Below are positions 58,515-64,000 of a stretch of DNA of 64,000 bases, one piece after another. A program made the position numbers and the translations under genes. Origin of the DNA: Grimontia sedimenti (GTDB lineage Bacteria > Pseudomonadota > Gammaproteobacteria > Enterobacterales > Vibrionaceae); the NCBI RefSeq assembly GCF_011045095.1, contig NZ_JAALDL010000006.1, positions 62,001 through 126,000 on the forward strand. Direction: 5' to 3'. The notes below the pieces were generated by a model, which did not search any database, had not been told where the DNA came from, and was given only the letters and a program-made list of their open reading frames with translations. Positions within the stretch are counted from its first letter, which is position 1, and the number at the start of each line of letters is the position of its first letter.

Positions 58515-59216
58515 ATGAGTCAGATTACACTGGAAGCCAGCGACCTGTCGGTGAAATACAAGCACAGACTTCTGTTCCATATTCCTTCGCTGAAAATCGC
58601 CCCTAGCGATGCCATCTATCTCACCGGGCAAAATGGCATCGGCAAAACCTCCTTGCTTAAAGTGCTGGCTGGTATCCAAAAACCAACCAGCGGCATTTTG
58701 AACCTCCGCAAACCGACACTGATGCAACGTCTGGCAGGATTCGCCGGGCAAAGCGGTGTTATCTACATGCACCAAGCCGCTTATCTTTTCGACGGTACTG
58801 TTGCTGAAAACGTGGCTTATGGTCTGAAAGGCAGGCATTTCTGTCAAAGGACCTGCCGCCAGCTTACAATGCAGGCCTTGCGAATGATTGGGCTGGAAAG
58901 CCTGAGCCGGGAGCATATCTCCGTGCTTTCCGGCGGTGAAAAACAAAAAGTGGCGATGGCTCGCGCCTGGGCGCTAAACCCTTCTATCCTTTTGATGGAT
59001 GAGTCCTGCGCCAACCTTGACCCTGATGCCATCGAAGCACAGAAGGTCATGGTCGAAGATCTGTTAGATCGTGGCTCAAGTCTGGTGATCACCAGCCATC
59101 ACCCTAACTCGCTAACTGCTTGTTGCAATCAGCGCTGGTCAATCGAAAACCAGCGCTTGATCCATAAGCCAAAACTTAACTTAATCAACAAGGATAACCA
59201 TGCAGTCGCTTCCTGA
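58515..59216 (+). CDS. tupC: Tungstate ABC transporter ATPase
   Basis: A 233-residue ATP-binding subunit with Walker [14 protein letters not shown], signature [20 protein letters not shown] and Walker [12 protein letters not shown]. There is no C-terminal regulatory TOBE domain of the ModC type. It completes TupABC. Its end overlaps mobA by 17 bases, tying metal uptake to cofactor nucleotide attachment. Confidence 0.91.
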   Translation: MSQITLEASDLSVKYKHRLLFHIPSLKIAPSDAIYLTGQNGIGKTSLLKVLAGIQKPTSGILNLRKPTLMQRLAGFAGQSGVIYMHQAAYLFDGTVAENVAYGLKGRHFCQRTCRQLTMQALRMIGLESLSREHISVLSGGEKQKVAMARAWALNPSILLMDESCANLDPDAIEAQKVMVEDLLDRGSSLVITSHHPNSLTACCNQRWSIENQRLIHKPKLNLINKDNHAVAS

Positions 59217-59783
59217 AACCACGTGGGTCATTCTTGCCGGCGGCCAAGCTCGCCGCATGGGCGGAAAAGACAAGGGCCTTGTGACCCTGAATAACAAACC
59301 TCTCATCGATTATGTTCACGACCGCCTGACCGAACAAGGCGCGCATGTCGCGGTCAATGCCAACCGCAATCAGGAAACCTACGCACAATACGGACAGGTT
59401 TTCAGTGATGTTTTCGAGGGCTTTCCCGGACCTTTAGGTGGCATCCATGCTGCCATGGCTCAATTAGACAGTGAGTGGTACGGTTTCGTACCTTGTGACT
59501 GCCCTAACCTGCCTCATAACCTGCTGGAAAGATGTATCAAACTATCTCTGATGATACCGAAATTGTGGTCGCCCATGATGGCGAATCCGTCCAGCCAGTG
59601 GTGACTATGTACAAACGCAGTGTGTTTGAGCGATTGGAAAACTTCCTCAATAACGGTGACCGTAAAATCGTTCTGCTCTACGACATTTGTAAGACAGAAT
59701 TCGTCGATTTCAGTGATGAGCATGATGCCTTCATTAATCTGAATACACCTGACGAGCTGGAAAAATTCGGGGCGCTTTCATGA
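59200..59783 (+). pseudogene. mobA: Molybdenum cofactor guanylyltransferase, frameshifted
   Basis: MobA attaches GMP to the molybdenum/tungsten pterin to give the bis-MGD form used by this FDH. The N-terminal part ([47 protein letters not shown]) runs in one frame to about 59531. The C-terminal part ([45 protein letters not shown]) runs in another from 59532. One base seems missing at about 59530-59532 (GAAAGATG where GAAAGAATG would keep frame). Total length would be about 194, normal for MobA. Without the missing base the product stops at 59604 with an altered tail. The lesion may be a sequence error; a bis-MGD enzyme next door needs this function. Confidence 0.82.
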
Positions 59784-61546
59784 GTCTTTCCAACTGTTCC
59801 TTACCTGTACTTGGGTTCGCCGCCTTCAGTGGTACAGGTAAAACCACCCTGCTTGAAAAGCTCCTTCCGCAGTTAGTGGAGTCGGGCGTGCGCATTGCCA
59901 TGGTAAAGCATGCGCACCATGAGTTTGATGTCGATAAACCGGGTAAAGACAGTTATCGCCTAAGAAAAGCTGGCGCCTCCCAAATGCTGATCAGCTCGCG
60001 CAATCGCAATGCCTTGATGACAGAAACACCGGAAGAAGAATATACCCTCAACCAACTGCTCAGCCGCCTTGACCAAAACCGCGCCGACCTTGTTCTTGTA
60101 GAGGGCTTTAAGCACGAGAGCTTCCCAAAAATCGAACTTCGCCGTGATGAGCTCGCGAAGCAGTGGCTTCACAAAGAAGATAAAAACATCATTGCGATTG
60201 CCTGCGACAGCAACCCAGATTCGGATTTGCCAACGCTAGACATTAATGATGTACCGGCAATTTGCGGTTTTATCCTGCGCTGGATGGAAGGCCACAAAGC
60301 ACAGACAGCCACCTGTGATTCCTTATCCCCCACTATGCTCTCTGTAGATGCCGGAAGAGAAAAGATTTTAGCAGCCATTGATGAGCCAACGTCCAGCGAA
60401 GTTCACCCATTGGAGTCTTTATCTGGACGGGTTTTGTCAGAAGATGTTATCGCGCCGGTCAATGTCCCTTCCAGCACCAACTCAGCCATGGACGGTTTCG
60501 CGATTCGCAGTGACGATTTAGAGCGCGACAGCTATCAGATTGTCGGGGAAATTTATGCAGGTCATGGTCTTGGCATACCACTGCAAAAAGGCGAGTGTGT
60601 CCGCATCATGACAGGCGCGCCTGTTCCCGAAGGCGCTGACACTGTCGTGATGCGAGAGCAAGCTGCGATGGACGGCGATTTGGTGATGTTCGATACCCGA
60701 AAAGGTGCCATCCGTCCCGGACAAAATGTGCGTCAGGCTGGCGAAGACCTCAAAAAAGGTACTGCAGTATTTTACGCGGGCACCCGCCTCAATGCCGCCT
60801 CTGTGGGTATGATGGCATCACTGGGTTTCAATGAAGCCAAGTGTTACAAGCCTCTCACCGTTGCTCTGTTTTCAACCGGTGATGAAGTGCAGGCCCCCGG
60901 AACAACCGCCAGAGAAAGCTGCATCTATGATGCCAATCGTTTTACTGTTCGCAGCATGTTGGAAAACCTCGGTTGCCGAATTCTTGATTTGGGCATTATT
61001 GAAGACAGTGAGCAAGCACTGACAAACACATTGACCACGGCGATGGAAAAAGCCGATGTGGTGATTTCCTCCGGTGGTGTCTCAGTCGGTGATGCGGATT
61101 ACATCAAGAACGTGCTGGATGCCTTGGGGGATATTAACTTCTGGCGCGTAAATATGCGTCCAGGTCGTCCTCTCGCCTTCGGCAAGTTAGGCGATACACC
61201 TTTCTTTGGCTTACCGGGTAATCCAGTAGCGGTTATGGTGACCTTCCTGCAGTTTGTAGAACCTGCCATTCGTAAAATGCAGGGTGATGTGAACTGGCAA
61301 CCTCAGCGTTTCTCGGCTGTGACCCAAGAGAAAATCCGCTCCCGTCTCGGCCGTACAGAGTACACCCGCGGTATTTATTCCATCAGCGCTAACGGTCAAA
61401 TTGAAGTGCGTTCAACGGGCTCGCAGGGCTCGGGCATTTTGCGCTCGATGCATGAAGCAAACTGCCTGATTGAGGTGTCACCGGAAGTGGAGAGCGCAGA
61501 AGTGGGTGATCGGGTTAATATCATTCCTCTCGTCTCAAGGCTCTAA
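59780..61546 (+). CDS. MobB-MoeA fusion protein
   Basis: A 588-residue fusion. Residues about 1-170 are MobB, a GTP-binding protein aiding bis-MGD formation (P-loop FSGTGKTTLLEKL, VKHAHHEFDVDKPGKDS, LVEGFKHE). Residues about 185-588 are MoeA, which inserts the metal into molybdopterin (SSTNSAMDGFAI, IMTGAPVPEGADTVVMREQ, FSTGDEV, SGGVSVGDADY, MRPGRPLAFG, FFGLPGNPVAVMVTF). The fusion is known in some proteobacteria. Its start overlaps the mobA stop by four bases. Part of the tup-mob operon, so metal uptake and cofactor loading are co-expressed. Confidence 0.93.
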   Translation: MSLSNCSLPVLGFAAFSGTGKTTLLEKLLPQLVESGVRIAMVKHAHHEFDVDKPGKDSYRLRKAGASQMLISSRNRNALMTETPEEEYTLNQLLSRLDQNRADLVLVEGFKHESFPKIELRRDELAKQWLHKEDKNIIAIACDSNPDSDLPTLDINDVPAICGFILRWMEGHKAQTATCDSLSPTMLSVDAGREKILAAIDEPTSSEVHPLESLSGRVLSEDVIAPVNVPSSTNSAMDGFAIRSDDLERDSYQIVGEIYAGHGLGIPLQKGECVRIMTGAPVPEGADTVVMREQAAMDGDLVMFDTRKGAIRPGQNVRQAGEDLKKGTAVFYAGTRLNAASVGMMASLGFNEAKCYKPLTVALFSTGDEVQAPGTTARESCIYDANRFTVRSMLENLGCRILDLGIIEDSEQALTNTLTTAMEKADVVISSGGVSVGDADYIKNVLDALGDINFWRVNMRPGRPLAFGKLGDTPFFGLPGNPVAVMVTFLQFVEPAIRKMQGDVNWQPQRFSAVTQEKIRSRLGRTEYTRGIYSISANGQIEVRSTGSQGSGILRSMHEANCLIEVSPEVESAEVGDRVNIIPLVSRL

Positions 61547-61560
61547 ACTTACAAAACCCA

Positions 61561-61592
61561 AAAAAATGCCGCTGAATTCAGCGGCATTTTTT
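61561..61592. terminator. Bidirectional terminator between moeA and tdk
   Basis: A 32-base perfect palindrome with arms AAAAAATGCCGCTGAA and TTCAGCGGCATTTTTT between convergent genes. Confidence 0.88.
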
Positions 61593-61610
61593 ATCAATTT
61601 TCGGCTAATT

Positions 61611-62189
61611 TTATTTACCCAGCGCTTCTTTGTAGTGCACGCGACACACTGACACGTATCTGTCGTTACCACCAATCACGACTTGATCGCCATCAGCAAT
61701 AGCATTGCCTTCTGCGTCGGTGCGGATCACCATGTTCGCTTTGCGGCCACAGTGACAAATGGTCTTTAGCTCTACCAGTTTATCTGCCCATGCCAGCAGG
61801 TATTTCGCCCCTTCAAACAGCTCACCACGGAAGTCGGTACGTAGACCATAACAAAGCACAGGAATACGCAGTTTATCGACTACTTCAGTGATTTGATAAA
61901 CCTGCTTTTCGGTCAGGAACTGGCATTCATCAATCAGAAGGCAATCCACTTTATTGTTGGCGTTGATATCGCAAACAGCTGCGTAGATATCGTCTTTCGG
62001 AGAGTAGAGTTGGGCCTCGGCCTGAAGACCAATTCGAGAACTGACTTTACCCACACCATAACGGTCATCGATTGCAGCGGTAAAAATCAGCGGGTTCATG
62101 CCGCGTTCCTGATAGTTAAACGAAGACTGCAAAAGCGTGGTGGATTTACCTGCGTTCATCGCAGAGTAATAGAAGTACAGCTGGGCCAT
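61611..62189 (-). CDS. tdk: Thymidine kinase
   Basis: A 192-residue type II thymidine kinase phosphorylating thymidine with ATP (salvage). P-loop [15 protein letters not shown], Walker [10 protein letters not shown], the lasso region and zinc site ([12 protein letters not shown] ... YVSVCRVHY) are all visible. Alone on its strand, between two terminators. Confidence 0.96.
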   Translation of the reverse strand: MAQLYFYYSAMNAGKSTTLLQSSFNYQERGMNPLIFTAAIDDRYGVGKVSSRIGLQAEAQLYSPKDDIYAAVCDINANNKVDCLLIDECQFLTEKQVYQITEVVDKLRIPVLCYGLRTDFRGELFEGAKYLLAWADKLVELKTICHCGRKANMVIRTDAEGNAIADGDQVVIGGNDRYVSVCRVHYKEALGK

Positions 62190-62267
62190 GGAATTCTCCC
62201 GAAATTAAGACTGACGAATGCTACCGAAAAATGGAGAACGGTAAAAGCGGCGCAAAGCGCGTTACAA

Positions 62268-62293
62268 GAAAAAAGCCCCCGAAATCGGAGGCT
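62268..62293 (-). terminator. Intrinsic terminator after the NhaC-family gene
   Basis: On the minus strand AGCCTCCG/CGGGGGCT with loop ATTT and a following TTTTTTC. Located 12 bases past the stop codon. Confidence 0.78.
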
Positions 62294-62304
62294 CAGAGAA
62301 TCGT

Positions 62305-63885
62305 CTACGCCAGCTTACCCGGTCGACGTGACATCCAGCCAAATAGCGCACACACCACGACGAACACACACATACCTGCCAGCAGGGAAATGCTCAGTGA
62401 ATCCGTGAAACCCAGTACCAAATAAGACACAGCTGCAATCAGTGCTCCAGCCAGAGCATAAGGTAACTGAGTCGCAACGTGGTCGATGTGGCCACAGCGA
62501 GCACCTGTTGAAGACAGAATGGTGGTATCTGAAATCGGAGAACAGTGGTCACCAAATACCGCACCCGCCAGAACCGCTGACAGCATCGGCAGCATCAGCG
62601 CGATATCTGTTGCGCCTGCAAGGTCACCCGCGATTGGCAGCATGATACCGAAGGTACCCCAAGATGTGCCGGTGGAGAAAGCCATCGCCGCTGACAACAG
62701 GAACAACAGCACTGGGAGCAATTGAACTGGCAGGTTGCCCTGAATGAGGGTCGACAGGAATTTGCCGGTCGCCATGTCACCAATTACGCTACCGATTGAC
62801 CATGCAAAGAACAGGATCAGGATGGCACCAAACATAGATTTCGCACCAATCCATGTGGTGCGGGTGATATCAGAAACCGCCAAACCTTGTTTTGCCACAG
62901 TGATCAGCGCTGATAGCAAGCCCATCGCACCACCATAAAGCAGTGACATGCCTACATCTGTGTTCTCAAATGCACCCAGCACAGAGAATGCTTTACCGTC
63001 GGCTTCCAGCGCCTGTGCACCTGAGTAAACCATCCAAGACATGGTCGCCACAATAAGGACGATAATAGGCACAACCAAATCAGATACTCGGCCTTTTTCA
63101 CTTTCTTCAATGCCAAGTTCGTCATCAATTGGCTCATGGCCACTTTCTTCGTCACCGAGACGGCTGCCTGTAGAAGCTTGGTACTCAAAACGACGCATCG
63201 GGCCCACATCCATCTGGAACCAAGCCACAGCGAATACCATCAGCAATGCGAAAATCGCGTAGAAGTTCATCGGAATCATATGAGCAAATGCGCTCAGTGG
63301 GCTGTATTCCGTCACACCATGGCTAACGAGGATGCCACCAATCACAGTAATGATGTACGCCCCCCAGCTTGAAGCGGGCATAATGACGCACATTGGAGCC
63401 GCGGTTGAATCCAGGATATAAGCCAGTTTCGCACGGGAAACGTGGAAACGGTCAGTTACCGGACGACTGATGGCACCGACAGCCAGGCTGTTAAAATAAT
63501 CATCCACAAAGATGAACACACCAAGGAAAGCCGCCAACAGTTTCGCGCCGCGTTTGCTTTTCACGCGGCTCTGTGCCCATTCCGCAAATGCACGTGTACC
63601 GCCAGAAAGCGTCAGCAATGCCGTAATTGCACCCAGCAAAAGAAGAAAGGCAACAATGCTCATGTTCCATGAGTTAATGCTGCCATCTGAAATAAACAGT
63701 CCCTTAATCAGGTTGCCAAGATAAGAGGCAGTGCCGGAAATGGAAAAATCGTTGAGCAAAAATGCACCGGACAGAATACCCAGCCCCAATGAAAGCAAAA
63801 CGCGGCGTGTGACAATAGCCAGTCCCAACGCCAAAATGGCGGGGAGCAAAGAAAGAGAAGAAGAAGAAAAATCGACTAAATTCAT
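62305..63885 (-). CDS. NhaC-family Na+/H+ (or substrate/Na+) antiporter
   Basis: A 526-residue integral membrane protein with about 11-12 hydrophobic helices and a long cytoplasmic loop (about residues 235-275, rich in Glu and Asp). The motifs FVDDYFNSLAVGAISRPVTDRF, MPASSWGAYIITVIGG, FSTGTSWGTFGIMLPIAGDLA and GDHCSPISDTTILSSTGARCGHIDHVATQLPYAL are those of the NhaC superfamily. Members exchange Na+ for H+ or organic anions such as malate and lactate, so the substrate is not fixed. No ribosome site stronger than GAGAT is seen. Confidence 0.88.
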   Translation of the reverse strand: MNLVDFSSSSLSLLPAILALGLAIVTRRVLLSLGLGILSGAFLLNDFSISGTASYLGNLIKGLFISDGSINSWNMSIVAFLLLLGAITALLTLSGGTRAFAEWAQSRVKSKRGAKLLAAFLGVFIFVDDYFNSLAVGAISRPVTDRFHVSRAKLAYILDSTAAPMCVIMPASSWGAYIITVIGGILVSHGVTEYSPLSAFAHMIPMNFYAIFALLMVFAVAWFQMDVGPMRRFEYQASTGSRLGDEESGHEPIDDELGIEESEKGRVSDLVVPIIVLIVATMSWMVYSGAQALEADGKAFSVLGAFENTDVGMSLLYGGAMGLLSALITVAKQGLAVSDITRTTWIGAKSMFGAILILFFAWSIGSVIGDMATGKFLSTLIQGNLPVQLLPVLLFLLSAAMAFSTGTSWGTFGIMLPIAGDLAGATDIALMLPMLSAVLAGAVFGDHCSPISDTTILSSTGARCGHIDHVATQLPYALAGALIAAVSYLVLGFTDSLSISLLAGMCVFVVVCALFGWMSRRPGKLA

Positions 63886-64000
63886 GATCTCTATATCAAC
63901 CTATTCGGTTGGAGATCTACTGCAGAAATGGAAAACCAGACTGAACGAAGACAACGGTTATACACATCGTTAAATCCTACAGTAGCGCTCCATAGTTAAA
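63886..64000. other. Upstream flank of the NhaC-family gene at window edge
   Basis: No coding region is supported; it should contain the promoter of the antiporter gene on the minus strand. Confidence 0.4.

Noticed and set aside
56996..59216. Molybdate transporter ModABC
   Set aside because: The binding protein has the TTTS and SRGDDSGTN motifs of TupA and the ATPase lacks the ModC regulatory domain.

Overview
This window looks like chromosomal DNA of a marine gammaproteobacterium, most probably one of the Vibrionaceae (Grimontia, Enterovibrio or Photobacterium type). The grounds are the cysS / ppiB-lpxH arrangement, a complete hisGDCBHAFI operon behind a histidine-rich leader peptide, a Vibrio-type formate dehydrogenase locus with DUF3305/DUF3306 genes, and vibrio-like interspersed palindromic repeats. 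The genus is inference. I see no tRNA, rRNA, CRISPR array, prophage or IS transposase.

Layout. 0-5.5 kb: an outer-membrane porin, cysS, ppiB, lpxH, a stand-alone EAL-domain protein and a 162-bp MITE-like palindromic element. 5.5-24.7 kb: a large polyamine-catabolism island. It holds mmsA and a beta-alanine/omega-amino-acid aminotransferase, a puuC-type aldehyde dehydrogenase, an alpha/beta hydrolase-OsmC fusion, two puuB-type oxidases, a puuR-type regulator, a potFGHI-type ABC importer, a spuC-type putrescine aminotransferase, puuD and two puuA-type gamma-glutamylpolyamine synthetases. Together these could import putrescine-like amines, degrade them by gamma-glutamylation or direct transamination, and send C3 products to acetyl-CoA. 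Sequences close to the E. coli PuuR recognition sequence lie in two of the control regions. 24.7-27 kb: a YchJ-like SEC-C protein, a 60-residue charged protein and a secreted beta-propeller protein. 27-34.5 kb: the histidine operon with its attenuator. 34.6-40.1 kb: a compact pseudaminic acid operon (pseB, pseC, pseF, a pseG-pseH fusion, pseI) encoding all six steps from UDP-GlcNAc to CMP-pseudaminic acid. 40.2-42.9 kb: an arsenate resistance operon of the arsR-GAPDH-arsJ type.

42.9-61.5 kb is a formate dehydrogenase and tungstate/molybdenum-cofactor island. It contains the three FDH subunits (Cys rather than Sec at the metal), a small Tat-signal protein, a TorD-like chaperone, a polyferredoxin, DUF3306 and DUF3305 proteins, fdhD, a HTH/periplasmic-binding-domain regulator, a sensor kinase and a sigma-54 activator, tupABC tungstate uptake, mobA (frameshifted) and a mobB-moeA fusion. 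Four sigma-54-type promoter sequences lie in its three main control regions. Tandem palindromes resembling an activator enhancer sit just upstream of one of them, so the adjacent NtrC-family regulator probably controls the whole island. The window ends with tdk and an NhaC-family antiporter.

Two genes, the second puuB and mobA, carry single-base frameshifts that are either real lesions or sequence errors.
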